Below, piece by piece: positions 35,661 through 47,294 of a stretch of 64,000 nt of DNA (positions within the stretch are counted from its first letter, which is position 1; the number at the start of each line of letters is the position of its first letter). A model generated the notes under the pieces. That model worked only from the letters and a program-made list of their open reading frames with translations, was not told where the DNA came from and ran no database searches. The stretch lies in the NCBI RefSeq assembly GCF_029168945.1, contig NC_083602.1, positions 9,917,850 to 9,981,849 of the forward strand, in the 5' to 3' direction. Position numbers and translations under genes: made by a program. Origin of the DNA: Cannabis sativa (lineage: Eukaryota; Streptophyta; Magnoliopsida; Rosales; Cannabaceae).

Positions 35661-36417
35661 TATAGTAGTGACACTAGATTTACACTGACTAGATAATCTA
35701 CGATATGATCTACTTACACTTCACAAGTGTTATGTTTTTTCCAGAACATTAGAAAAGTAGATAAGATTGAATGTATTTGTTGCATTAGACAAGGTCGATC
35801 TAGACTTCATATTTAACAAAGAATATTGTTGGTTATCTTATCCTTTCAAATCACAATAGTTGATCATAGGTTAGTTAAACCTAAATCCTGAAACAATTAA
35901 ACTTTAAGCTAATTATGTTATTCAAGTTCTTTGATTTGTCTATTACCATCTTACCTTACTGTCTAGTCCATACATACATGTTAGGAACTCGGTAGTATAA
36001 TTGAGTGAGAGTGTTAATCATATATATGGACATCTATAGCTTCTACAATACGAAGTGAAACGATGATCTCCTAAGAGTTTGGTTCAAAGGTAGCTAAATT
36101 ATAGAGCACTCATTTTTGTAATTATATTAGTTTATAAAAATATCATTTACAATGAGCCAGATGTTTTAAGAATAAATTATAATGAAGGGTAGAATGGTAA
36201 TTTGAACTCCTAAATTATAAATCATCTATAGAGGATTGAAGACGGTAATGGTTATAATAATGGATAACGTATCTATATTGGTTATAGAGCATTTTGTGAG
36301 TTTAAGAGTGTAATTCTGAGTATATAGTGGAGTTACAAGGAATTGATAAAACAATATATTTACTTGGTTGATAAATTTATAGTAATGTTTTATCGTAGCA
36401 TGAATTCATGGATCCAT

Positions 36418-36800
36418 TGTAACGTCCCCACTTCAAGCTTCCATTAGGCCCATACACCCACGAAATGATGGATCTTATACATGAGTACGTCACTTTGGAT
36501 GCTTCATGGAATGTCGACTGACCCTACAAACCAACACGAGTGTTTCCAGCGTGCTTTGTCCTCACTCGCACACTTCTTAGGAAAACTTTCGAGGAGGTCA
36601 CTCATCCTAAAATTACCCCAGGTCAAGTACGTTTAACTATGGAGTTCTTTTGTGATGGGCTACAGTAAAACAAGATACACCTTGTTAATATAGGTAGTAC
36701 CATTCAATCCATTTAAGCCCTCTTCAACTATGTAATCCTATACCTACACAGTCTCATAATCATTACACATGACCTTCCTCAAGCGATGTGGGATTGTACA
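36418..36800 (-). mobile_element. Cassandra TRIM LTR with 5S rRNA-derived segment
   Basis: In reverse complement it starts TGTACAATCCCACATCGCTT, the typical Cassandra opening, and it ends GGGGACGTTACA. The middle (about 36582-36663) in reverse complement resembles the 5S rRNA 3' half with its internal promoter: GAACTCCATAGTTAAACGTA, then AGGATGAGTGACCTCCTCG. It is about 383 bp, one LTR only. Its left flank is the copia-type LTR relic. On the right it abuts the gypsy LTR at 36801 directly. It is unlikely to be a working 5S gene because the 5S part is partial and mutated. Confidence 0.82.
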
Positions 36801-37296
36801 TGTAAAGACCGCCTATGTTGATATGTTGGATTATTAAATAATTAGGGTTTATTTATGAGAATTAGTTATTTATTATGATTTGTATAATTATGGAAATTTA
36901 CTTAATTTTATCATGTGGTAATTATGCTATATGTGAATTTCTCGTTTTCTGTGTTTGTATTCGGTAGCAGTGGGAAGCGACGTTGGGCCAATAGAGAGTC
37001 ATGCTTTATATGGTTTAGAGTTTTGGTAATGTCGGCACCATTTGGTTGATTCGGTAGTATTGGGAATTTGTCGGGGTTTGGTAATGACCAAACTACCCCT
37101 TGAGGGGCATATTGTTATCTTTTTGTGTTAAGGGGGCAAGTTGGTCATTTTAGTTAAGTTTCCATGTCTTTTACTAGATGATTATAATCTGAATAGAAAT
37201 TATATTTTATTAATGTAAATAAAGAAATAAAAAGGGTTAATATTAGAGAAAACCAAAGAAGAAACTGGAATACACATGTCCTCTTTCTCTTTCTCT

Positions 37297-37342
<46 letters not shown>

Positions 37343-38159
37343 AAATTGATAGGAAGACCAACTAGGGTTAGTTTTCCCAGCTCTTTCCAGTGAATTTTCG
37401 AAAAATTGGAGTGCTTCAATCTAAGGTCCCTATAACACGCCGAGCTACAGTTCCACTCAGTCTGACCGGCACACCTGAGCACGGAAATGAGGTAAGATAG
37501 CATAAATGATATGTATGTGAATGTATGCTTATTATTAATTGTTTACACTACTAACACTAATGGAAATGTGAATTTAAGGGTGTTAGTACAGTGTAGGATT
37601 TTATGGTAGTTACAGTTTTACCAACACGAGTACCAAGGGGTACGTCGTGCATGTGGTACAACACTTAGTAACTTTTGGGAGTATAATAATGGCCCTACCA
37701 ACACGAGTACAAAGTTGGTACTTTAAGTGCATATGGTACAGTGGTCGTACTTCCATTGAGAACGTTCTTAACCATTTGGTGAGCTCAGTTGTTGAGCTCA
37801 GGTCGGTTTAAGCATAAAGCCGATATAACATTATTTTCATATATGTGTTATTTTCATCAGTTTGCTACCTTGTGTAGGTAAAGAAAAAGCTAAATTGGAG
37901 AAACAGTGAGTTGGAGCTTGGCAGTGATTGTACATATCGCGACAATGCAACCTAGAGGGTTTCCGTCTTTCAACATTTTGAGTTCTATTTTACAGTTACC
38001 TGTCGTTTGTAAAAAAAAAAATATTATTATGAAATTTTATATTAGTAAATGTAATTTCAACTGTGTTTTGAAACTCAGGATCCCGACCCATAAGGTTATA
38101 TAAATATATTATTATAAGATTAATTTTGGTTAAGCAAGTTTTCAAATACGGGCGTTACA
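36801..38159 (+). repeat. 5' LTR of the second chromovirus
   Basis: It begins TGTAAAGACCGCCTATG and ends CGGGCGTTACA (1359 bp), followed after a few bases by a primer-binding site. It contains a CT-rich microsatellite (37279-37341) and two copies of CTACCAACACGAGTAC-like sequence (37619 and 37696). No matching 3' LTR is present in the window. Confidence 0.85.
37279..37341. repeat. CT-rich microsatellite
   Basis: TCTCTTTCTCTTTC units grade into a pure (CT)n run inside the 5' LTR of the second chromovirus. Confidence 0.95.
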
Positions 38160-38162
38160 GTT

Positions 38163-38179
38163 TGGTATCAGAGCCACCA
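38163..38179 (+). other. Primer-binding site of the second chromovirus
   Basis: TGGTATCAGAGCCACCA lies three bases inside the 5' LTR and matches the initiator-Met tRNA type. It sets the element's orientation as plus. Confidence 0.9.
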
Positions 38180-38391
38180 GGCTGTTCACTGAAGACCGTC
38201 AAGATATGTACAATCAAGGCCAGTGTCGATCGCAACTCACGGTTCCGTAAGCTTTACTTTTTGCAAACTGTTTAAGATGTATTACATATATGTGTAAATT
38301 GTTGTTAAAACCTTAAATGCAGTCTTAAAAATACTTTGACCACTGTCTAACCTACATGCCTTGTGGGTTCCCAGGCTAAGTCCTAAATAAT

Positions 38392-39545
38392 GGATGCCCA
38401 GAAAAACGTCAGAAGGCAGGGTGAAATGGTTGAGACCGGAGGTTTTTGGGGTGGTAGAAATCCCTAAAACCCTCATGGATGCGGTAGAGGCCGCGATCGT
38501 GCTCCTAGGGGTGGTCAAGAGAATCCACCTCAGTCTTTGTTTGATTGGGAGCAAAGGTTTGCTGAGATGCAAGCCAAAATTACTCAACAAGATGAAGAGA
38601 TTTGAAGGCTCAGACAACGGGATGCTCCTATAAAGCCTCCCTTGCAACCAACTACTGCTGCTGTTCCTGCGGTGCCAGTGGAACAACATGTTGCTGGCAA
38701 CCTTATGGAGCACTTATATGAGAGGTTCAGGAAGCAAGCACCTCCAATATTTTTGGGAGGTCCTGGTGTACTTAAGGATGAACAGTGGTTGACTGCGATT
38801 GAAAGAATATTGAATTTCATGGGAGTTACCGAAAATGACAGGGTGGCATGTGCCACATTTCAGTTCTAGGAGGATGCCCTGGTATGGTGGGAGATGGTGG
38901 CCCTTTCAAAGGATGTTGCCAAAATAACCTGGGAGGAATTCCGGGATTTATTAATGCTAAATATTACAATGAAGCAGTTTGCAGTGCAAAGCGGAAAGAG
39001 TTTGTTAAGTTGGTACAAGGCGAGAACATGACAGTAAGTGAGTATATGTCCAAGTTTGATCGTTTGGCCAAACTAGCCTCAGGGATTGTACCAACAGATT
39101 CTAGTAAAAAGGAAAAGTACTTGGTAGGGTTGAATGCCAAGATTAAGCATGATTTGGTCATCACCACAAATGATACTACAACCTATGCTGAAATGGTTGA
39201 CAAAGCTCTTCGAGCTGAAGGAGCAGTCAAGTTTCTGCAAGAAACCCGAGAAAAACTTGGTGCTGGTGGGACCACTACTCTCCCTATTTCTGGCCCTGAA
39301 AGGAGAGTGGTGATTCCATTATTGAGCAAAAGAAGAGAACTTTTCCACATTTAGGAGGTTCAGGGTAAAATAAGAGGTTTCGTGGAAACCAGAGTAAAGG
39401 GGGATGTCAGACCTACTCCTATCCTGAGTGCCCGTACTGCAAGAAACATCACCTCGAGACTTGTAACCAGAGGGCTTGCTTTCAGTGTGGATCAATGGGG
39501 CACCTCAAGAAAGATTGTCCCCAGTTGAAGAAAGAGGACTTGTAA
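38392..39545 (+). pseudogene. Gag of the second chromovirus, three or more stops
   Basis: It starts MDAQKNVRRQGEMVE (38392). In-frame stops at about 38466, 38602 and 38868 (the last probably a Trp to stop change) interrupt the capsid domain, which has APPIFLGGPGV, YYNEAVCSAKRKEFVKLVQG and MTVSEYMSKFDRLAKLA. The C-terminus carries CPYCKKHHLETC and the knuckle CFQCGSMGHLKKDCPQ (about 39478-39525). Apart from the stops and a shift near 39350 the domain order is complete. Confidence 0.88.
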
Positions 39546-41617
39546 CCAGAGGACTTGTAACAACATCCCACTACATATTTCAATGTGTTTGAGATGGGAT
39601 TTGGAACCCTATTGCCTAATGGGGAATTAATTATTTCAAGAAAGCGGGCTAGATCTGTGTTAATCAAAGTTGCAAGCAGGGAATTGAGTGCTGATCTTGT
39701 GGAGTTACCATTGGCCGAGTTTGATATTATACTCGGAATGGACTTTTTGTCCAAATACTCTGCTAGTATTGATTGCAAACGAGAAATGGTAATTTTCCAA
39801 CCAGAGAATGAGGAACCAATTGTTTTTTGTTGGTTCAGTTCAAGGTTCTCGTGTTCCAAGAATCTCAGCGTTGAAAGCTAGGGATTTACTACGCAGTGGA
39901 TGTGTAGGGTTTCTAGCAATTGTTATTGATTCTGGTAAACCTGTGTTACTTGGACCCGAGGAGGTCAAAGTGGTTAAGGAATTCCTGGATGTGTTTCCTG
40001 AGGAATTACCAGGGCTACCACCTCTGCGGGAGATAAACTTTATTATTGATCTGATACTCGGAGCAAAACCTGTTTCAAAAGCACCTTACCGCATGGCACC
40101 TACATAATTGAAAGAATTGAAGATATAACTCTAAGGGATGCTGGATCTAGGGTTCACCCGACCTAGTGTGTCACCTTGGGGAGCACTGGTTCTATTTGTA
40201 AAGAAGAAAGATGGGACTCTTCGAATGTGTATTGACTACTGGGAGCTAAACAAGTTAACTATTATAAAAAAATACCCTTTGCCTAGAATTGACAATCTGT
40301 TTGATCAACTTTAAGGCAAGACAGTATTTTCTAAGACTGACTTGAGATCTGGTTACCATCAATTGAGAATTCGGGAAGAAGACATCCCGAAGACAACCTT
40401 CCGTACTAGGTATGGTCATTATGAGTTTTTGGTTATGTCATTCGGATTGACAAATGCTTCGACAACCTTTATGGATCTCATGAATAAGGTTTTCAAGGAT
40501 TTTCTCGATAATTTTGTAATTGTATTTATTGACGACATTCTCATATACTCTCAGTCGGAAATTGAACATGAGCAGCATCCTCATATGGTTTTGCAACGAC
40601 TTAGAGATCATAAACTCTATGTGAAGTTCAAAAAGTGTGAGTTTAGGCTGTCATAGGTATCTTTTTTGGAACATATTGTTGGGAAAGATGGAATTATGGT
40701 GGACCTAGGAAAGATTGAAGCAGTGAAGAGCTGGCCTAGACTGAAAACAACTACTGAAGTTTGAAGTTTCCTCAGTTTAGCGGGTTACTATCGGCGTTGT
40801 GTGGAAGGATTTTCTAAGATTGAAATGCCGTTATCTGAGTTGACTAGAAAGAATCAACGATTCGTATGGTCAGATAAATATGAGAAGAGTTTCCAAGAGT
40901 TGAAACAAAGGCTAATTACAACTCCAATTTTAGCCTTGCCATCTGATCAAGAGAAATTTGTGGTGTATTGTGGTGCATCTAGACAGGGTTTGGATTGTGT
41001 GCTAATGCAAGCGGAGAAAGTCATAGCTTATGCTTCATGACAATTGAAAGATTATGAGCAGCACTATCCAACTCATGACCTGGAACTTGCAGCAGTGGTG
41101 TTTGCCTCAAAGATTTGGCGACACTACTTATATGGTGAACGGTGTGAGATCTATACTAGCCACAAAAGTCTCTAGTACTTTTTCACTCAGAGAAATCTGA
41201 ACATGAGACAAAGGCGGTGGTTGGAGTTGGTGAAAGACTATGATTGCGAGATCCTGCATCAACTTGGGAAGGCAAATGTTCTGGCAGATGCCTTGAGTCG
41301 GAAAGGATCTGATCAGACTTTCAATATGGTAATGATTTCTCCTCAGTTAGCCTCAGATATGTGTAGGGAAAATATTGAATTTGTGATTGGGAAATTGCAT
41401 AATCTGACACTTCAGTCAAACTTGTTGGAAAGAATTAAAGTGGCACAACAAGAAGACCCTAAACTGCTTAAAACTTGAGAAGATGTCTTAGTAGGCAAAG
41501 CTACGGACCTTTCGATCTCTAGTAGTGGGATGTTGTTGTTTAAAGCTCGGGTTTGTGTTCCGAGTAACATTGAGCTTAAGAAAGAAATTCTGGATGAAGC
41601 TCCCACTACCCCTTACT
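39546..41617 (+). pseudogene. Pol 5' half (protease, RT, RNase H) of the second chromovirus
   Basis: Protease-linker: EFDIILGMDFLSKY (about 39718). [34 protein letters not shown] and the catalytic FIDDILIYS (about 40525-40550). RNase H: FVWSDKYEKSFQELK, VVYCGASRQGLDCVL and DALSRKGSD (about 41285). The start of the integrase linker VPSNIELKKEILDEAPTTPYS ends abruptly at about 41617, where a different lineage takes over. Stops at 40107, 40314, 40656, 40764, 41040 and 41478 block expression. Confidence 0.88.
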
Positions 41618-42420
41618 CAGTGGTAGTGGTTGATTACTTCACTAAGTGGACAGAAGCCGAACCACTCGCAACCATTACATCAAAGAAAGTTCAACACTTT
41701 ATTGTGAAGAACATAATCCGCCGGTTCGGATTGCCGTACAAGATAGTTTCAGACAATGGCAAGCAGTTCGACAGCCAATCCTTCACTGACTTTTGTGCGA
41801 ACTATGGTATCATCAAAAGTTTCTTAGCAGTGGCCCATCCTCAAGCGAATGGTCAAGTTGAAGCAGTCAACAAGACCTTGAAGGATACACTGAAGAAAAA
41901 ACTCGAAGATGCCAAAAGGAAATTGGCCAGAAGAGCTTCCTGAAGTTCTATGGTCATATCGGACAACTGAGAAAACGACAACCGGACAGACACCGTTCGC
42001 TATGGCGTACGGATATGAAGCTATGCTGTCTGTAGAACTCGAGCCACCATCCCACAGAAGATTGATGTACAATCAAGATACCAATCACATACTCCTAGCA
42101 GAATCACTTGATGCAATCGAAGAGAGACGAGCTACTGCAAACTTCAAGTTGATGGGCCATCAACAAAAAGTAGCTCGATATTTCAATAAACAAGTGAAGG
42201 CTCGGAAATTCTTCGTGGGAGATATGGTCCTGAGAATGGTATTCCTAAACACCAAAGACAGTACGGCAGGTGTACTTGGACCTAACTGGGAAGGACCATA
42301 TCAAGTGGTCGAAGTTCTCGAATTCGGAGCATACAAATTAGGTAAGTATGGCGAAAAAATGTAACTCGTTCTAGTACCACGGTATTGGAATGGGGAACAT
42401 TTAAGAAAATACTACCAATA
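41618..42420 (+). pseudogene. Tat-lineage integrase, fused downstream of chromovirus pol
   Basis: The core has VDYFTKWTEAEPLATITSKK (first catalytic Asp), FGLPYKIVSDNGKQF (second Asp) and AHPQANGQVEAVNK (catalytic Glu), so the D,D,E residues survive. After a frameshift near 41930 come LPEVLWSYRTTEKTTTGQTP, FAMAYGYEAML and, past another shift, PRYWNGEHLRKYYQ ending about 42420. These wordings are typical of the Tat/Athila branch, not of chromoviruses. The zinc-binding HHCC domain of the Tat integrase and everything 5' of it are absent. Confidence 0.85.
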
Positions 42421-43099
42421 AAGTACCAGGTCGGACGACCATATTAAGTACTGAATGAACATTTACTCTTAAGTAAATGGCTTGCTGGGCGGACTACGCT
42501 CAGAGGTTGCGACAAAAGAAATAAAGTACTCAGGTCAGGTGACCACCATTTAAAGTACAGTTTCTTATTTCTGCAATTTGTTTTATTTCATGTTAAGCTA
42601 AAAGATCAGATTGGATCAAATAACTCTGATGTAAGTTACTACGGTAACAAATACATTTTTCGATCAATAAATGAATAAAGATAGTATTTCAAAATTCAAA
42701 TTGAGTCAAAATTATCAGCATATTTTTAATTTACCATCCAGTGCGTACAAAAGGTTTGGTCAAACCCAAAGCACCGAACAGATAAAAAGCATACTCGTAA
42801 GAAACAAGTGACCAAGAGTCATAAGTCTGCTCGGTCACTTGGGGGGCACCTATACCTGTACAAAGCATTTGGTAAAGATAAAACAGTCACAATTGCATGA
42901 TGATTATAAACAGAGAATGAAATTCATTAAAGATAACAAAGGCACGTAATACCAGGATTAAAAGCTGCCCAGTCAGCCCGTTGTCTATAAAATGAAAAAG
43001 AATTCCAAGTTTAAAGACCGCTTGGCCGGTCATGATGTCTTAGAAAAGGCATTATGGCCGAATAAGATATATAAAAATAAAAGGATAAAAGAAGAAGTG
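42421..43099. other. Tat element non-coding spacer between pol and antisense ORF
   Basis: No ORF. It holds repeated AAGTACTCAGGTC and AAAGTACAG or AAGTACCAGGTCGG words around 42420-42560. In this element type the segment separates convergent pol and antisense genes, so a shared 3'-end region is expected, but no terminator motif is distinctive. Confidence 0.5.
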
Positions 43100-45835
43100 T
43101 TTAAACAGCTGGAGTCTTAGGCTCTTGGTTCGGGTCTTCTGGGCTGGCGGGAGCTGGAGCATCTGTTTTTTGAACGGGAGGCACATCACCATTTTGGCCG
43201 GAGGTAGAAGCAGCCGCCTCGGTTTCACCATAAGCCACTTAGGAAGCGCAGAACTTAAGGTACATGTCCTTAGCTTCTCCCAAGTAGTCGAAGTTTGCTT
43301 GAGGATTAGCCTTCCAAAAGTCGTAGAAGAGCTCGAGACCGGTTATCTCCAAGGCATGAAATTTTTCTTTCAGCTTCGTCACCTTGCCCGTAAGCTCCTC
43401 CTCCTTAACTTTCTTCTCCTCCTCCACCCGACGAAGGACGACTCGAAGAGATAGCCTCTCATCTTGAAGACTATTCACTTCAGCAGATAAAGTCTTGATG
43501 GTCTCCTCAAGTCGGTAAGAAACTTCAAGATCCTTAGTCAGCTCAGCTATTTTCTCCTGGGCGGTAAAATGCTTCTTGTTGGCTTCACCCAACTCCGTCC
43601 GAACAGCTCCGAGTTCTGCCCTGGCGTCTTAAGCATCCTTCCTGGCCAAGTCCACCTCCGCCCTCATGGTGTTGGACAAAGCCGTGTTCTTGGAAGAAGC
43701 AGACTTAGCCCAGGAGTAGGTGCAAGCCAACTTCAGACCGGCCTGCACAGAGGAAAAACTTGAGTATTTGAGCCAAGTAAAGAGGATTAAAGAAAATTGT
43801 CAAGAAATACTTACCCTTGTGAACTCCTTCAAGACTCCTCCCACCAGCAGCTCCAGAGAAGAGTCATTGTCAGCACCCGCCAGCTGCTCACTAACCTCAG
43901 GAACCAACCGGTTCATGTAATGAGCGAGCATCTCTTTGCCTTTCTTGGCCTTGGGAAGCACCGACAAAGGTGGAGTAAAGGTCCGCACTAGCTTAGACCC
44001 ACCTCTCAGTTGGTCAGACCTGTCTGAACTCCCTCCTCGAGACTCCTTCGACTTGTCAACTTTTGGAGTGGAGGGGTTTGCAACTGTTAGCTCCTCAGAA
44101 AGATCGATGACCTCCCCAGCAGGCGTCTTTTCCTTAGATGAGGTCCCCTCACCGCCTTTAGACTTCTTGGCCGGGGGAGATGCGCTGGAGCTTCCACTAA
44201 TCTTCTTCCTCAGAGCATCGAGCATCTTCTGAGACATGTCTGCATGGAACAAAAAACAACATGGTTAGAGGAGACAGACATCAGAAACATAAAGCATAAA
44301 AGTCAGGAAGCTTAAAAGCAGGACGGAGTAATATGCAAGATGATTGCTCGAGCAAGTCTCGAAAGTCCATCGCACCTGACATGCCTCTTATTTCAGACAT
44401 AATAGCTTTCCCTTTTTCGAGCACGGGAGGAGGCAGCCGAGTAGGAAAGATGGGCTCTCTAATGCAAATTGCATGTTTGATAGGCCAGGGTTGGGCGGAA
44501 GTTTCTTCCTCCTTTTGAGCGGAGTCACCTGCTCTTCCTCAGTCTCATCTTCAAGATTCAAGGGCTCCTGAGCATATTGCTTGGCCCTTGCACCTCCCTT
44601 CAACTTAGCTTCGCGCTTAATTTGAATGAGTTCATTTTCCTGATGAGCTCGTTCATCCCGTCCAGCACCAGATTTCCTCTTCCTCTCTCTCATTGGCTTA
44701 GGAATGAAATCCTTTGGATAAAGCCCGTACCTCACAAAGTTATACTTTGGAGGTCAACCGAATGATATTCTGATCTTCCCTTGGTAGTCGGGCAAGCTTT
44801 TGAGCTCTATGCCTAAGAGCAAGAGTGAGGGAAGGGCGGTGATATGTTGGAATCTGCTGGAACCGAGTACGGGTGATGCCTGTGCAATCCACCAAGAAGT
44901 ACTCATCAACAAAACGCCCAATTTCACTGATGGCCGAGTCATCGGTGCCCGTCAACCACTTGAAGTCTAGCTGAGAGAAATAGAAGTACCCCGACCTGCC
45001 TTGTTTAGGGATAGACTTCAAATCAAAGAACCAGCTGACCTCGTGGGGAGAAGGCGTATCCCACTTCTGGGAGGCGTAAAGGACGAAAAGGGCAGACAAA
45101 TACTTAATGCGCTTAGGAGTGAACTTGGTCGAATAGAGGCCGAAGAAGTCCGCCACATCCTTAAAGTATTAATGCAAATGCATCAATGCCCCTTGCTGGG
45201 CATGAGTGCTCGACCAAGCGCACATCCCCCTTTCAAGGTTTGTGGCACGATTATTGTGGGAGAGAATGTAACAGTCCAATTTGCCTAAGTAGCCATCCTG
45301 GTTGAGAGTCCGCAGGCGCGCCTCAGTAACCCTGGACGGAGGACTCACCCACCTGGCGCCCAAGGCACTTTGCCTCCTCTGAGGAACCGCAGCAGTAAGC
45401 TCCTCACTGACGTAGTCCATGCCCTCAACCAGGACGTCTCCGTCAGCATCGACTGGCTCCCCAGCCTCATTGTACTCCCCGTAATTCGGGGGTTCAACCT
45501 CCTCCTCTTCCCCCGCCTCAGAGTAACTGCTCGAACGAATGTCGTCTTGCCCCTCAATCTCCTGGACCTCAGCGCCCCTTCATGATCCCCCTCCTCCTGG
45601 ACGGCTGGATCCTGTTCGGCGCTGGGCAAAGTGGCGTGCCGAGCCACTTGAGGATGAGATGCGTCAGCCAAATGCGTTGTTTTCTCTGTATGAGCCATCA
45701 TTCTATGGCTGGGTATACGATTTTGAGGAGAATGTCCTTCGCTAGAAGAAGGTGGGCTAGAACAAAGATGAGGATGGTCCTCGTCCAAAAGTTGAGGCAG
45801 GTCTTAGTCGATTCGATGTCCGCTTTCCCAAAACT
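43100..45835 (-). pseudogene. Antisense ORF of the Tat element (Transposase_28-like, coiled-coil), almost intact
   Basis: It is transcribed opposite to pol, between pol and the 3' LTR, like gene 23 of maize Grande and other antisense ORFs of Tat elements. Function is unknown. Order on the minus strand: GARWVSPPSRVTEARLRTLN and NLERGMCAWSSTHAQQGA (45170-45360); [37 protein letters not shown] and [11 protein letters not shown] (44900-45156); a lysine/arginine-rich stretch RERKRKSGAGRDER; SPPAKKSKGGEGTSSKEK (about 44150); and a C-terminal coiled coil EKIAELTKDLEVSYRLEETI (about 43500) ending PKTPAV. At least two short introns have GT-AG borders (43743-43814 and about 44239-44374). Damage: a stop at about 45167 (LH-stop-YFKDV), one near 43240 and a shift near 44755. 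The start is approximate. Confidence 0.75.
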
Positions 45836-46380
45836 CACCTAGGTTCATCTACAAAAGACAACACACAAGATGAGTTTTGGCCGGAATATTGAGTGATAAA
45901 CAAGCAAATATGCCGACCAGGTGTACTCAACAGATTAAAGAACAAGAATGTTCAAAGAAAAGTCAAGACTCAAGAAGTTTTAAATTTTCTCGAGTTAGGG
46001 CAAAAAATTTCATGAAGCTTAGAATAAGCAAGATGAAAGACAGGCATTATGCAGTTCAGAAAGCAAGCATTATGGATTGTAAAATCGCATGAAACCATGA
46101 CAAAGAAGAATCGCAGAGTTTTTGAACCTAGGGTTTCCTATGAATGTTCTACAACAAAGTCGAAGGTGCATTCAAAAAAATAAACACGCAAGAATAAGCA
46201 TAAAGGAAATCGAAAACTAACTCAAGACTCAGATATCTGGGTTCAAGCAACGTCAATCCAACGAGCAGTTTCGATGAAGGCACTTAAGCAAAACTTGAAG
46301 CAAAAAACCTCTTTTTTCGCTCTGAACTCACTTAGCAAAGAAGGATGGTGAAAATGAGTTTATGTGCCAATGCTGGTTGA

Positions 46381-46390
46381 TATTTATAGG
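46381..46390 (-). promoter_or_regulatory. TATA box candidate for the antisense ORF
   Basis: The minus strand reads CCTATAAATA, about 550 bp upstream of the first recognisable codons and some 300 bp inside the 3' LTR edge. The related sense-oriented copies A (10218) and B (49033) have TATAAATA at a comparable place. Inference only. Confidence 0.45.
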
Positions 46391-46677
46391 CATGTCACAA
46401 AAAGAGGTAATCATTTCAAAGAAACCTCAGACGCCTCGGTTCCCCCTTAAAAGTGAATATGGGAAATAAAAAATAATCAAGTGCAACCGTCAACCGTGGT
46501 GAGAGAAAATCAAATTTCAAAATATTAATTGTCAAAGCATTAATTAGCCAAAAATTGAAGGGACGCCCAGTCAGTCTCACATCGAGTCTCGAACAGACGC
46601 GCCCAATACGTGTCCCCATCCAAAAGCAGAAGCATCTCGGATGAAATCTACACGTAACTTTGGAAGTCCTGTACAGA

Positions 46678-46690
46678 CTTGGGGGGAAAA
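46678..46690 (+). other. Tat polypurine tract
   Basis: ACTTGGGGGGAAAA directly precedes the LTR start TGTTATCC. It matches the position and composition of the reversed tracts at 9816-9830 and 48623-48636. Confidence 0.85.
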
Positions 46691-47294
46691 TGTTATCCTA
46701 ATTTTTGCACTCTAACGCGGCATCACACGATGGTGACACATGGAATCAATTTTGAGTATCTCCTCGGAGGGTATAGCCCGAACACGATGCCTCGCTGGCA
46801 TACCCGAAGCAAAGCGACCAGCGATCCGCACAGAGTAATCAACACTTAGCGAATTCAGCTTTCGCATTGTGAGTCATCAACAAAATCCCTATAACTTGGG
46901 GATCAGATTACAGAGATATGGCATACCCACGATCCCACGATTAGTGTATTCTGCATTTATCCAATGATCAGTGTATTCCGCATTTATCCCACGATCTTTT
47001 CTGTTTATATCCATGGGAACGAGAAGGGAAACACTTCCTCTCCAAGTTCACAGCCCTATAAATAGTGATGCATGTTCACTGGGCAAAAGGTGGCAAACAG
47101 TTTAGTTGGGACTTTGCCCTAGAGATGTTATCTAAGAATTCATATTCAGAGATACTGTTGTAAGAGCTATAAGAAAAGGAACATTTCTCCTTGTTCTTGT
47201 GTCTTTATATTGCTTTACTATATATTGATTTCTATAAATCACTTATCGCTTACTAAATAAGACTCATTGTCGTTGGCTAAAAGCAAGGTCAACA
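46691..47294 (+). repeat. 3' LTR of the Tat element (604 bp)
   Basis: It begins TGTTATCCTAATTTTTGC and ends AGCAAGGTCAACA. It contains a TATA box CCTATAAATAG (about 47055) and two copies of GTGTATTCTGCATTTATCC or a one-base variant (46945-47000). The 5' LTR is missing, so the target duplication cannot be tested. Confidence 0.8.

Larger units (their letters stand above)
25362..35670. mobile_element. Non-autonomous CACTA (En/Spm-type) element holding a gypsy insertion
   Basis: The left end is CACTACTAGAAAAATGAG. The right end in reverse complement is CACTACTATAATTTGGGC, and both then reach TTTTAGTGACAC. Subterminal GTGACAC/GTGTCAC words recur at both ends (25380-25535; 34115-34140; 35400-35660), the usual transposase-binding arrays. 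Without the 8.5-kb gypsy it is about 1.8 kb and has no transposase. The flanking trinucleotides TAT and ACA do not match, so the target duplication is lost or eroded. Confidence 0.75.
25142..36417 (+). repeat. LTR relic of the copia-type family, split by a CACTA element and 3'-truncated
   Basis: The left part (25142-25361) begins TGTTATAGCTTTATGCC, an eroded form of the family start TGTTGGGTTTTATGCCC. The right part (35671-36417) continues with the family's order: ACTGACTAGATAATCTAC, AAGTGTTATGTT, AGTATAATTGAGTGAGAG, GAGTGTAATTCTGAG and CATGGATCC. It ends at a Cassandra LTR, and the remaining half of the LTR is not seen. It inserted in copy A about 40 bp beyond the hAT. Confidence 0.7.

Noticed and set aside
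25359..35673. Target duplication of the CACTA element
   Set aside because: TAT and ACA do not match, so I do not claim one although the termini are convincing.
36582..36663. Possible 5S rRNA gene
   Set aside because: Only a partial, mutated 5S segment inside a Cassandra LTR; the 5' half and flanking terminator context are absent.
38282..38856. Minus-strand frames over the gag region
   Set aside because: Reverse shadows of a clear plus-strand gag with capsid motifs and knuckles.
43125..45842. Plus-strand frames opposite the antisense ORF
   Set aside because: No motif in them; the minus strand carries recognisable domains, splice sites and a coiled coil, so these are shadows.
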